From contig BCJU01000001.1 of NCBI GenBank assembly GCA_001600355.1, positions 4,154,013 through 4,218,012 of the forward strand: a stretch of 64,000 nucleotides of DNA. Reading direction: 5' to 3'. A program made the translations under genes and the position numbers. Within the stretch, counting starts at the first letter, position 1; every line of letters begins with the position of its first letter. Of the stretch, positions 18,317 to 28,873 are shown piece by piece. Below the pieces are notes generated by a model. The model saw nothing but the letters and a program-made list of their open reading frames with translations, ran no database searches and was not told the DNA's origin. This DNA is from Meira nashicola. Lineage: Eukaryota; Basidiomycota; Exobasidiomycetes; Exobasidiales; Brachybasidiaceae.

Positions 18317-20155
18317 ATGGATGCTCAACTTGATACCAGTATGGGCAATGGCGGTGCTGATGTGGCCGAAGTTGCCCGTCAATCGAAGAAGGATTGCCGT
18401 GTTTACGTTGGAAATTTGAGCTACGAAGTCAGATCGGAGGATTTGTCGGATTTTATGAGGGATGGTGCGTGTGAGAGATGATGATAATGTTGATGTTGAA
18501 GATGACAGTAGGTGAATGATGTGCAGGGCTTGATGTGATGGATGGAGATGGAAGGTATAGGTGGTGAACTCTGATCGCTTTAAAGCACTTCTCACTGTGC
18601 AAGAATTACCTCAAGAATTTAATCAATGTGCTTCCCAACACTTGAGTGTAGAAGGCCGCATACATTCGACTGTTTCAAATGCCAATATCAAGCAAGGGAT
18701 CTCACTCCTTTCAATTCCGCAATCAAAATTACCATTACGCCCTGCATATCGTTTATCGACCTGAACTTCAGCATTTTTGTGTTTATGTGATTGTGTGGTA
18801 GGCTGACAGGCCGACCGATGGAACTCTCTTCAACAGCTGGGAAAGTGGTACATGCAGAAGTGCTGTTGTTACCAAACGGTTACTCGAAAGGATGCGGGTA
18901 TGTAAACAGCAGGAATAGAGAAGCTTTTTACACCAAAGATGGTGACTCACTTTTATTACTTTTATGAGTACAGCATTGTCGAATTCAGTCAACCAGAGGA
19001 TGCACAAAAGGCTATTACTCAATTGAGTGACACCGACTTGAAAGGTCGTCCCGTTTTCATTCGTGAGGTGAGTTTGAAAATTAATACGCCTGGCCTCGAT
19101 AGATCGCTAATCTCTCTCTTTCTCTCCACTTCCAGGATCGTGAAAATGAAGCAAGATACGGTGCACCTCCAAGTCGTGGAAACTTCCGTGGTGGAGCAGG
19201 AGGAGGTCGTGGAGGATTTGGTGGCCGTGGTGGATTTGGAGGTCATGGTGGTGGTAGTTTCGGTGCTCCTCCCCCAGCTGCTGCTGCTCCAGGTGCCCAA
19301 TTGTACATCGGCAACGTGAGTATTATGAAAAGATGCCTTAGTAGTAGCAGCTAGTATTCTTACTGACACTCGTCGCTCGTATTGCAGTTGCCTTATTCCG
19401 CCGGATGGCAAGATTTGAAGGACATGTTTCGCGCTGCTGGAAATGTCGTTCGTGCAGACATCAACATCGGTCCCGACGGTCGCTCAAAAGGTAGCGGAAT
19501 CGTCGTCTTCGCCAACCCAGAAGATGCACAAAATGCCATTTCACAATTCAATGGTACAGACTGGAGCGGACGCCCAATCGAAGTTCGTGAAGACAGATTT
19601 GCCGGTTCCGCTGGTGGCTTTGGCGGGTATAACGCTGGCTACGGCGGCGGCGGCGGTGGTGGTTACGGGGGCGGTTACGGTCAAGGAGGCTATGGCGGTG
19701 GCGGTTATGGAGGAGGTTACGGAGGTGGTGGTGGCTTTGGCGGCCGTGGTGGTTATGGCGGCGGCTTCGGCGGTCGTGGTGGACCTCGTGGTGGCTTTGG
19801 CGGAGGCGGCTTTGGTGGCCGTGGAGGATTCGGTGGTGCAAGTGAGAGAAATTTACCACCCGCTGAGCCAAGTCAACAAATCTTTGTTAAGAATTTACCA
19901 TGGTCTACTTCCAATGAAGATTTGGTAGAATTATTCCAAACCACAGGAAAGGTTGATGAAGCTGAAGTATTGATCGAAGGAGGTCGCTCAAAGGGAGTTG
20001 GAGTCGTTCAATTTGCTTCCGTTTCCGATGCAGAAACTTCTATTGCTAAATTCCAAGGATACGTTTATGGAGGTCGTGCTTTGGATATCGAGTATAACCG
20101 TTCATGGCGTGACTTCCGTTCGGGCGGACATGGTAATGATGTGCAAATGAACTAA
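18317..20155 (+). CDS. GBP2: Gbp2/Hrb1-like SR-type mRNA-binding protein with three RRMs and RGG/Gly-rich linkers
   Basis: Five exons: 18317-18464, 18837-18897, 18974-19067, 19136-19315 and 19388-20155, giving 416 aa with all phases consistent. The introns are 372, 76, 68 and 72 nt, all GT-AG. RRM1 is rebuilt across three exons: CRVYVGNLSYEVRSEDLSDF, then AGKVVHAEVLLLPNGYSKGC, then IVEFSQPEDAQKAI. A short RGG segment follows (NFRGGAGGGRGGFGGRGGFG). RRM2 (QLYIGNLPYSAGWQDLKDMF) has the LPYS-W-LKDMF signature of Gbp2/Hrb1, then a long Gly/Tyr/Arg-rich linker. RRM3 begins QQIFVKNLPWSTSNEDLVEL. Yeast Gbp2 and Hrb1 bind mRNA with the THO/TREX complex and monitor splicing before export. The linker DNA is much more GC-rich than the surroundings because of GGN codons. 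An AATAAA lies at 20255-20260. Confidence 0.88.
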
Positions 20156-21361
20156 TTTTCAACTATGCCTTTTCGACGTCTCAATCATGTGAATTAATAT
20201 TGTCTTATTGCCCTTCTATCATGGTTCCTTCATCTCTCTCTCTCAATTCATGAAAATAAATCACCCTTACGAAAGAGATTGTGTTTTACTGAAATGAGTT
20301 TGACCGCAGTTGTGATTATGTACTCATTCTTTTGAAGATATTTAGACTAATCAAGAAGTTTCGATACCTACGGAAGGTTGATAAGATCGCAGATGAGCAT
20401 TAATGTAACTTTAAACTTGGGCTCTTGTTCTTGCGCTACATAAGCAAATTCGATCATCAAGTTGAGCCAAGCATTTCTTTTTACGCCCTGGAGGGTGTTT
20501 TGAATACGTCACCGCAAACAGGCAAAAGACGCACTATAGTAAGCCTATTAGCTTTCTTTCGAGTTAAAAAGCGGCACACATGACGGAGTTTAGAAAATTA
20601 GAGTGGTTTTACGCTTATCAACGGGCTATGAAAATAAATAAAGAAGAAGATAACTACTGTATGCCCGGTGTTCACATAAAAGAAAAAGCGATTTGTGGAG
20701 GCTGAGCCCTGTTGTAGTCAGACAGAAAAAGTGCAATTTATGCAAATAATTGTATGATTATCATCCATCCGGCAAAATGGCCCCGCTTCGGCAAAAAATC
20801 AGTATGATTTGTAAATCGTAATTGAATTGAAAAAAAAGGAGAGGATTGGGAGAAATAATTGATGACTGGATGAATGTGTTGATTATTGATCGTGAGAAAA
20901 ACGAGTATCATATATTTGATGAAAGGGTGATTTGGAAAGCGGTCTGATCTAAATAGATATCATCTTGCATTTTTGCAGTGGATTTCAAAGGGACATAGAG
21001 TGGTTTCTCGTCTTTTTTGTTTTGTTTCTCCTGATAATCCGGAAGTGTTGTGATGTGTATAATTTGAACGGAACGGCATCTCATAAGCCGTAGATTTCGG
21101 ATGACTACTTCCCCTTTTGACTATATGTTTTTGATACGTTATTGTGGAAGAGAGAAAAAGAACACTTTCTAATCATTGCGCCACAAGAGGGAAAAGAATG
21201 TATGCATATAGTGTACGCATATTGATAACGCATACATTTGTTTCTCCACCATTTTTGATTTGGGAAGATCTTGAATCTTTTCTAGTAACCATCAACTCCT
21301 ATTCTTTGCCAATCGGAAAGCAACTCAAGCCATTCATCAAACAACACAAGCACGCATAACA
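20156..21361. other. Intergenic between the GBP2-like gene and the Ser-rich protein gene
   Basis: These 1206 bases carry the GBP2-like 3' UTR and the upstream region of the next gene. Near 20769-20800 a short direct repeat is seen (CGGCAAAATGG ... CGGCAAAAAAT). A plus-strand open frame of 71 codons (21144-21359) ends just before the next gene and looks like leader sequence. No RNA gene or repeat family is recognised. Confidence 0.45.
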
Positions 21362-21925
21362 ATGAACAGCAATCAAGATCAAATGATCAGCCCTTCCAAT
21401 AGTCATTACGTCGTTTCGATCGGAGGTGCGCCTTTCGTACCTCCATTGAAAACGATGATGCAATTTGATTCTACGAATAATAGTGATTATAATCGCAGGA
21501 CAAGCATGTCAGCTTCTCGATATGGACATGGAAGTAAAACAAATCATTCTCCAACTTCTTCACCTATTATGCCAATTTCACCTTTATCGGACTCAGCTTC
21601 TTCTTCTGGCGGTTCTGATGCATCTTCAAATGGTGGTTCTCCAACTTCCAATAATACGAATTGGGAAGCAGCAATGCGTTATACATCTGCTTTACATGAG
21701 CATACAAGAAGGATGTGGGAACAAGAACGATTGAGTATCGAAAGAATAAAGTTAGGTTTACCTATTGAAAGTTCTTCATCTTCTTCTGATTCTCCTGCAA
21801 AATCAAACACATCATCTTCTTCTTCTGGTTTGCAAAAGCGATCAACTCTTAGCGGAATAGATAGCCTTTGGAGAGGACGTAGAAAGCACTCAAAGAATAA
21901 TAGCATTTCCGAATTCAGATCGTGA
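21362..21925 (+). CDS. Unrecognised Ser-rich 187-aa protein with one ordered central helix
   Basis: A complete single-exon frame with a good start context (ATAACAATG). Most of it is low-complexity Ser/Asn/Pro with SP sites (SPTSSPIMPISPLS). One segment looks ordered: residues about 99-134 (NWEAAMRYTSALHEHTRRMW, then EQERLSIERIKLG) read as an amphipathic helix. The last 30 residues are basic (LWRGRRKHSKNN). No signal peptide or membrane segment is seen. I do not recognise a family. It is supported as a gene by its isolated position, start context and the ordered segment inside biased sequence. It may be a phosphorylated regulator or adaptor, but no function is claimed. A GTAAGG lies just after the stop, so a 3'-UTR intron is possible. 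Confidence 0.6.
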   Translation: MNSNQDQMISPSNSHYVVSIGGAPFVPPLKTMMQFDSTNNSDYNRRTSMSASRYGHGSKTNHSPTSSPIMPISPLSDSASSSGGSDASSNGGSPTSNNTNWEAAMRYTSALHEHTRRMWEQERLSIERIKLGLPIESSSSSSDSPAKSNTSSSSSGLQKRSTLSGIDSLWRGRRKHSKNNSISEFRS

Positions 21926-22291
21926 ACGGTAAGGTGTTGTGTTCTCAACTTTTTAGCACATTCTAATCATATCTTTTCTACTGTATTTTTAATTCATAAG
22001 GCTGCATCATCATATAGCGCTGGACGCTGCTCTAATCTTTTCTCCTAATTGTACAGCTTACTCTCTTACTATTGAAAGACTCTTTCATATATTTGTTTTA
22101 AAGGATAATCAAATTCAAGCTATGTGGTATCTGGAAGAGTGAATACAGGTCACTATGCTTGCAAGTGAAATAGAATTATCACCATGAGGAATGGATGAAA
22201 AAGAGGTTAGAAAGTGAAAATATAGTTAGATGAAAGCAGGTGGAGGGTTAATAGGATTATTGATTGATTTGATTTGAAGAATGTCAACTTT
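21926..22291. other. Intergenic between two converging genes
   Basis: These 366 bases separate the stop of the Ser-rich gene from the stop of the GPI-anchored protein gene, so they are 3' UTR sequence for both. I see no gene or repeat. Confidence 0.5.
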
Positions 22292-23224
22292 TTACAAGCT
22301 AACGGCGATTGCACCAGCAGCAGCCAAAGCCAAAGCACCAATAGCATTGATGAATAAAGTTTCACTGCCATCCTTACCACCACCGCTACCACCGCTACCG
22401 CCTGAGCTTGAACCTGAACCTGAAGAGGCAGCAGATTGAGGTTGAACGTTACTTGTACCGTTGGGGTAACTGTCACCTTGTTGAGTGCAATCAGATGGGC
22501 TTGCGGTCATGCAATCAGCTGCAAGACAGATTGATTGACTTACGTTTGCGAAACCTTGACCCAAAACGGTTGGAGCAGCACATCTGTAGTTGAATGTTTT
22601 GTTCAAACTGTTTCCAACTGCGGTTGCATCTTCAGCTGAGACACCGAATGAAGTGGCAGACATACCAACTTGTTGAATGAAATAGTTCATTTCAGTTTCG
22701 TCCAAGTTCATGTAACGATGTACCTTTGATTGTGATTGAACACCTTGGTAAGTCATGAATGGACCGTTTGCAGTTTGAGCAGAGCATCCCAAAAGGGTAC
22801 CGAAGAATTGGTACAAATGAGAGACTAACATGTATTGATTACTTGTTGTATCGTTTGCTGGCATGTTCATCTTTAATGGTGCTGCACCTCCACCGTCCAA
22901 GAAGTTAACGGCAGTTGGGTTTCCACCTCTGTTTGTACTTTTCAATGATCCATCAAAGTATTTCAAAAGGCTTACTTGTTGACCACCGAATGTACCGTTG
23001 TTCAAGATACCTGTAACGTTGTTCTTTGGTGCACCTGTTGCGTTTGAATAAGTACCGATCAAAGCAGTGTTAACGACCAATGTCAAAACTGTCTTTTGAT
23101 TTGTTGCATTGTTTTCTTTCAATAATGCAGTTGTGTATTTATCACAAATTGATTGATTGTTACTTTGAGCAGAAACTGCTGCTAAAGCGGCACTTAAGCC
23201 TGCAATGATTGCCAAAAATTTCAT
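22292..23224 (-). CDS. Secreted GPI-anchored protein with a truncated-globin-like domain
   Basis: A complete 310-aa single-exon gene. Residues 1-19 are a signal peptide (MKFLAIIAGLSAALAAVSA). The C-terminus is a Gly/Ser-rich spacer (about 264-287) followed by a hydrophobic tail (FINAIGALALAAAGAIAVSL), the layout of a GPI anchor. There are about nine N-glycosylation sequons. The middle resembles a group I truncated haemoglobin. LLKYFDG (87-92) sits where the CD/E region falls, and HLYQFFGTLLGC (136-147) fits helix E. KVHRYMNLDETEMNYFI (167-183) fits the F-helix block around the proximal histidine, giving His169 as candidate haem ligand. FGVSAEDATAVGNSL (193-207) fits helix H. Compared with real truncated globins it has long insertions near the B-E helices. 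Signal peptide and anchor are seen directly; the globin reading is inference, and haem binding is unproven. Confidence 0.8.
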   Translation of the reverse strand: MKFLAIIAGLSAALAAVSAQSNNQSICDKYTTALLKENNATNQKTVLTLVVNTALIGTYSNATGAPKNNVTGILNNGTFGGQQVSLLKYFDGSLKSTNRGGNPTAVNFLDGGGAAPLKMNMPANDTTSNQYMLVSHLYQFFGTLLGCSAQTANGPFMTYQGVQSQSKVHRYMNLDETEMNYFIQQVGMSATSFGVSAEDATAVGNSLNKTFNYRCAAPTVLGQGFANVSQSICLAADCMTASPSDCTQQGDSYPNGTSNVQPQSAASSGSGSSSGGSGGSGGGKDGSETLFINAIGALALAAAGAIAVSL

Positions 23225-25125
23225 ATTGTTGTTGATTGGTATATGGTGATGATGACCGTGAAAAAAACAAACAACACAAACAAAAAAAGGGAGATTGATG
23301 TGGTTAAGAATGAAAAGCTGAGATTAAGACAAAAGAGGTATAGATATATTATACTCTTACAAGCCCTTTGCCCAATCAAATGCACATACAGTTTACCCCC
23401 TTCTTAGGAAATGCAATAATCAGCAGGTTTCTCTAGCTTGATTTAAACCTTAAGAAGGAGGTCGTTTAAACTTATGCCGCTTTTGTGCCGAAAGAATGAC
23501 ATAAAAGATAGATAAAAGTCTAATAAAATGCACTAGACTAGTATCAAGTATCATCCAATGGTTCGATATACATTTATGATCATCGGAGCTTTTACTTCCA
23601 TAGAAAGAGCGAAAGACAAGTGTTATGTCTTTTGCCTCATTCGCCAAGCATGATGCCTAAATCATTACAAATTACCTTCATTTCACAAAACGCGGCGTCA
23701 GAACAGAAAATAATAATTCTAACGCCTCCAGATGACCAATTACCGTTTTATGATTTGTAAGTTTTGTATGTACATACATATGTGTCTCTGTGATTGTGAC
23801 TCTGTTGTGTTGCCCATATCAAATCGCTCGATCCTAATTGGTTTGTACGTATAGAATACATTTGCATACAAATATGCATGTACGCAAGATCGACAGTTTT
23901 TTTTCCTTTGTTCAAGTCAATTCGGTGAGTACTTGACCGGTGTGTTCTTCTTTTTCGGATTTCTTTCTCATCAACCCCCAAAAAAAACAAATGAAGAAGA
24001 GGTGGTGCCACTTTTTACTAGTGCCTTATAAGATAGAATGGTCTTTTTATGCATGATTCTCAGGAAAAGTGCATGCATATGTGCATATATGCATTGTTCT
24101 TCTTCCTTCACAAAAAACAACAAAATCGAGGACTAGACTCTTGTGTACGCACATACTTTCCCCGCAAAAAGCCTCAAAACCTCCTAAAAATAAATTCAAC
24201 TCAGGGACTGCCGAACCGGGCAAAAAAGAAAGAGTTGATTTAAACAGAATTATTGGAAAGAAGAACAACTTACCAAATTAGTCTTTCTTTTTTTTTATTT
24301 CACCAATCAACGGAGCCACATTATTAACCTCTTCAATTTCAATACACAACAGAATCAAAAAAACCATGTGATTTTTGTTCATTAGACGGCACCGTTTTCT
24401 GTTTTTTGGTCTAAACTAGATTGATTACTCTTTAATATGCATATCAACGGCATGCAGTCATCGTTGAATACAAATTTGCATGAAATACACATACAAATGT
24501 ATTGAATGAAGCCCGTTCGGTTCTTGAAAATAAATATTCCATTTGTAGTTCAGAGGCCCTGTACATACATCAATACAGACAAATGAGATTGAATTGATTT
24601 GTAATCCATGGATATAAGGTACCGCTCGGTATGTGTGTATACATACAAAGGTATAGACCTAAATTAGGCTACACACTGCTCATATGTACAAACTCGATAT
24701 GCGTAGTAGAAGATGGCCTGATTTTCGGGGGCACTAAGCGGAACGCTAAAAAAATAATAAAGTGGCGCGATGTGGATAATTGAGAGTAGCGCTCAATTCT
24801 CCTATTCTATGTAAAAAGTCTCAGAGTGAGGGGTTCCAATGTATGCATGTATACTAGAGAAAGGAACCGTGCTGTGCATATGATATACCTATGTGAGTAC
24901 ATACATATTTGAGAACCTTATGATGGCCAAATGCCGCATAGGGTATGACTCAATTGCAAATTCAAATCAGGAAATAGTCCGTCCGTTGAACTATTGAAAT
25001 CGCTGGATCCTCATTGGTGAAAAGATGAGTACGGCAAATGTATGTATTTACGCTAATATTATTGTTACAAAGAAAGGTTCTAGTACAGCTTATGTAATAT
25101 CGTACAAAGTCACGTGGAATGCAAT
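23225..25125. other. 1.9-kb intergenic region rich in TACATACAT-type repeats
   Basis: This gene-free stretch lies between the start of the GPI-anchored protein gene and the stop of RAD1. TAGACTAG occurs at 23534-23541. TACATACAT (or its complement) occurs at 23771-23779, 24562-24570, 24899-24907 and 25038-25046, with related purine/pyrimidine-alternating runs (TATGCATGTATAC, GTGTGTATACATAC) between them. Short open frames on both strands (for example around 24047-24281) overlap each other and show no protein-like composition. The first few hundred bases should be the promoter of the GPI-protein gene. Confidence 0.5.
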
Positions 25126-28100
25126 TCAAATCAATATCCCCTTGGCAGATTCTTCTCGTGCATCTTTGTGTAAAAAGTTAAATAATTTCCGACCGGCTTC
25201 TTGACCGATCAAATGAGTGATTTCATCAATTGTCATTTCACATAAATCCGCCAAATCTCGAACGGAACGAATGATTAACATATAATTCTTTGTTGTGATG
25301 CCGGGCAAAGAAAGTAAAATTTCTTGTAAGGTTGTATTCAAATAATCTTCAATACCAGTCTTGACGGCAAATAAACCTTTTGGTGCTTCATTGGCTCGTT
25401 GTGCACCTTCTTCTTCATTGTTGAGAATATTATTTGTTCCAATTCTAGAAACAATCGCTTCATCTGGTTCTTCAAAATTTTGTTTCAATTCAGCAAAAAT
25501 GTCAGCTGTTGCATAAGGTGAACTTGACCATACAACCCTTAGACGAGGAAATGATAACGTCAATAAAACCAACTTTGATTGAATATCATTCTCGTGAATC
25601 TTTTTATTCATCGGATTACCACCACCGCCGCCACGTGAATCGTTGATAGTTTGAAGTGCAAATGACTTATTTTGTTCGAATTCGATCAATAAGACTGGAT
25701 GTTGAAAATTAGCCGACATCATTTCACATTGGGCGTATAAACGACCCGAATTAAAACTTTGCACTAAATCCGATAAACTTTTCCTTTCAACACAAATCAA
25801 ATTCGATAAAATATAATCTCCAACTGTTAAAGTGCAAGGAACGACCAACATTCCCGCTTCATGAAGTTTAAACGGTAAACTTGATCGAAATTCTCGCATA
25901 TCAACAATCACTCTAGGTTGTTCATTCGTCGCTGAAAGTTGTCCACCGGCTAAACGACTATTGATCGCGCGCAAAGATCGTTCTTCAGCTTTCGAATTCG
26001 CTGCACTTCCGTCTGCTTGTAATGGCAAAGCCATATTTGCCTTTTCCCGGATAAAGCGTTCGAAACATTCTTTCTCCCTTCGAATTTGACTTAAATATCT
26101 TTGCTCTTCAACTGAATCGGCATACATTAAGAAATAGATACGCATCTCTATTCCCTTCATTGCCGTTCTATAAACCTCTAAACGTCTGATAAATGCAGGA
26201 TTTGCATCATACATGATAACGAAACGAGGTTTGAGTTCTTGCAAATGATGATCGTCATCGTCGTCCGTATACGGTCTTATGACGATAAAGTCCTCCATCG
26301 TCAGTAAGCGGAAATAATTTTCAAAATCTTCACTTGTGAAGTTATTGGTAAGCATATCAGTGTATGTTGCATCATATTCATCCTCTTCTCCATCCTCCGC
26401 TCCTTGTGCAGCATTTCTGACATAGTCATCTATCTCTTCTGCTTCTCTTGAAATTAATTCTGCTGCTTTAACTGGATCTCTTCTTGTTGACGAACTACTT
26501 CCCATCAACGCTCCACCGCGTTGTCTTCTTCGTTTATGAGCCGGAGCTCTTCCACCTTCCCAGATCTCTTTTCGTCCTAAAGCAGGGTTCTCATAAGTCA
26601 CTGTTCGTCCGTTCGTTCCATTGGTTTGAATGGCCGTTGCATTGTTATCAGCACCTACATTGCTCACTTGTTGAGGTGCGTTTGTGGAAGTGAATCGGGG
26701 ATTTCTGAAATTGCTCGTTACCGCTTTCACACCTTGTTTCCAACTCATATATTCACGAAAGCGATATTCCATCATTCTTCTTCCAGGTCGATCATCTTTG
26801 TCCGCACTTCCCATGGTATAAGATCTCATCGTAGAGACATATTCGCGTACTTGTCTACAGGCTGCTTCATCACGTACCATTATAAGAACAGTATTATTGC
26901 GACCTTTTGTCAAATCTGTAGATGACCAGTGTATATCTTGTTCGATTTCATCCAACACTTCACGTAATAGACGCCATTTCGGCAATTCTTCCAACGTAAT
27001 CTCTATACCCGGAGGTAGCCAAGGTGGCCTTTTCGAGGAATTTTTATCTTCAGCCCGCTTTCTCCGTTCACCTGCTTGCTCATCCATTGCTTCCATAGCC
27101 GCTTCTTCTTCGTCTGCATCAATGCCATCGTTCTGTTGTATAGGATTTGATTCGATTGGTGCAGCAGCACGTGTAATCTCTCCAATGTATACTCTTGCTT
27201 TTGCTTCTTTAAAGATGACATTGGCTGCATCCATGGTCAACCATTGACTACGATCATAATTTGTAGCTTGATTTGGATTAGCAGGATTATGTTGACTGAG
27301 GAGGATTGTTTCTAAATATTCTTGAAAGCGTACGGCATCATACGATAGTAAATAGTCCAACATCATTCGCAAAAGTTTCAAATCTGCAACTAGTCTTTTT
27401 GATTTTGGACTGATCTTATGCCAAACTGAATCAAGTTGCTGACGAACGATACGTTCAAATCGAGGAAATATTGCGTTTTCCATCGTTGCGTCATCAATAT
27501 CCACTGAGCCAGTATTCTTTTTCAACTCGTTCAATACCGCATCCAAACAAACATAGATTCCACTCTGAATTTCTCTCATCGAACGTGAGAGATCTTGATG
27601 CAATTCAATCACATCAGATTTCTTCTTACCGAGATCTCCAATGATGTCCCTGTGAAATCGAGGCCATAACTCAACCCTTCGTACTTTCAATTGCGTAAGT
27701 ACTGTTTGTAAAGGGCTTAATCCTACTCCAAAATGATCAGGGGAATCAGAAAATGCTTTGAGGAATCCATCTTTGTTCTTATCACGATATAAGCGTACGA
27801 TGAAACTTTCCGTGCACGTTGGAGTGATTGATTCTGCGTGCATAACAACAAGACCTGTGATGAGATCAGTAGGCACAGTTCCGTTTAACATATCAACCAC
27901 CAAGATACGTGATGTGACGCTTACAAGACCTCCATTAAGATACATTTCTTGTCTTTGAGCACTAGTAGTGTGATGCGAAATAGTTTGAAGACCAGGCTTT
28001 TTGACACCCATAGTTTTAAGCTCTTCCATCAATCCTTCTTCTTCCTTTGACGATTTCGCATTCACCAAAATTACCAAATTTGTCGGACCATCATACAATC

Positions 28101-28344
28101 GTAAAATACTAGCAACAATTGTACGTAAACCCAATCCACGGGCAAGAATGAGTAAAACGTCTGGATCATCGTCATCATAATGAGAAGATTCTTGTTGATC
28201 ATCCCCTTTCTTCTGTTTTTGACGAGCACCTGGAATGAGTGAATGAATGATTTGACGTTGGAACGGCAAAAGGTGTACTAGAGAAGCAACATGGCCAATA
28301 TCTTTTGATGACACATCTGCAGCTCCTTCCATTGTGATGATCAC
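25126..28344 (-). CDS. RAD1: Rad1/XPF structure-specific endonuclease, nucleotide excision repair
   Basis: A complete 1072-aa single-exon gene. The N-terminal two-thirds is the degenerate SF2 helicase-like module (LLPFQRQIIHSLIPGARQ, DVLLILARGLGLRT, RILVVDMLNGTVP, GLVVMHAESIT). The ERCC4 nuclease domain starts at VIVDMREFRSSLPFKLHEAG. It holds the catalytic GDYILSNLICVERKSLSDL, with ERK at residues 853-855. A tandem helix-hairpin-helix region ends the protein (LLSLPGITTKNYMLIIRSVR, then LIGQEAGRKLFNFLH). It cuts the 5' side of bulky lesions with Rad10/ERCC1, and also processes recombination intermediates. All catalytic residues are present. Translation could start at the first ATG or at Met5. 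A central acidic/Arg-rich insertion (about 640-680) is probably disordered. Confidence 0.96.
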   Translation of the reverse strand: MIITMEGAADVSSKDIGHVASLVHLLPFQRQIIHSLIPGARQKQKKGDDQQESSHYDDDDPDVLLILARGLGLRTIVASILRLYDGPTNLVILVNAKSSKEEEGLMEELKTMGVKKPGLQTISHHTTSAQRQEMYLNGGLVSVTSRILVVDMLNGTVPTDLITGLVVMHAESITPTCTESFIVRLYRDKNKDGFLKAFSDSPDHFGVGLSPLQTVLTQLKVRRVELWPRFHRDIIGDLGKKKSDVIELHQDLSRSMREIQSGIYVCLDAVLNELKKNTGSVDIDDATMENAIFPRFERIVRQQLDSVWHKISPKSKRLVADLKLLRMMLDYLLSYDAVRFQEYLETILLSQHNPANPNQATNYDRSQWLTMDAANVIFKEAKARVYIGEITRAAAPIESNPIQQNDGIDADEEEAAMEAMDEQAGERRKRAEDKNSSKRPPWLPPGIEITLEELPKWRLLREVLDEIEQDIHWSSTDLTKGRNNTVLIMVRDEAACRQVREYVSTMRSYTMGSADKDDRPGRRMMEYRFREYMSWKQGVKAVTSNFRNPRFTSTNAPQQVSNVGADNNATAIQTNGTNGRTVTYENPALGRKEIWEGGRAPAHKRRRQRGGALMGSSSSTRRDPVKAAELISREAEEIDDYVRNAAQGAEDGEEDEYDATYTDMLTNNFTSEDFENYFRLLTMEDFIVIRPYTDDDDDHHLQELKPRFVIMYDANPAFIRRLEVYRTAMKGIEMRIYFLMYADSVEEQRYLSQIRREKECFERFIREKANMALPLQADGSAANSKAEERSLRAINSRLAGGQLSATNEQPRVIVDMREFRSSLPFKLHEAGMLVVPCTLTVGDYILSNLICVERKSLSDLVQSFNSGRLYAQCEMMSANFQHPVLLIEFEQNKSFALQTINDSRGGGGGNPMNKKIHENDIQSKLVLLTLSFPRLRVVWSSSPYATADIFAELKQNFEEPDEAIVSRIGTNNILNNEEEGAQRANEAPKGLFAVKTGIEDYLNTTLQEILLSLPGITTKNYMLIIRSVRDLADLCEMTIDEITHLIGQEAGRKLFNFLHKDAREESAKGILI

Positions 28345-28873
28345 TTCTTCACCCTCCTTTTACCCCTGAGCCATGATTGAAAAAGGATGGAAATTGATTC
28401 ACAATCTTCTTAAACTCAGCATTTAATGATACAAAATGTTTGAATTGACTCCACCTTGAACGCGCCTATAACTTGTACTTCTTCAATGCAACCCTGCAGA
28501 TTGCTAAGCGCGTAAATGAAGTTGCTTTCTAGGCGTGAAGACACACGTGAACTTGCGCTTTTACCTTTCTGGTACAGTTGAAGTGCTGGTGGGTGAATGA
28601 CCTATTCACTTTTTGTTGATGTGTGCGATTGCATTTACTTCACGACCTTCTTCCATCATCGATCGACTTAAACGCTAGATAGTCATATACAGAATAATAC
28701 CATTCTTGCTGGATAGAAGGGCTTTTTTTTGGGTTGGGAGCATTTAATTTACATACATCATTTTGGATCAGAGTCAAACAGACGGGTAGAAGAGACAAAG
28801 TGGAGTTTGTCTATTTGCCCTCAGAGAAAAGCATTTATAATTACGAGCTTTTTGGAATATACTTTTCATAATC
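28345..28873. other. Divergent promoter region RAD1/PAP1
   Basis: A 529-base shared upstream region. A TACATACAT copy lies at 28750-28758 and a T-run (GGGCTTTTTTTTGGG) near 28719-28733. A plus-strand frame at 28729-28965 overlaps the first exon of PAP1 out of frame and is not a gene. No RNA gene is seen. Confidence 0.45.

Noticed and set aside
24047..24281. Overlapping frames on both strands in the 1.9-kb intergenic region
   Set aside because: Three frames cover the same DNA, none has protein-like features, and the DNA is rich in simple alternating repeats.
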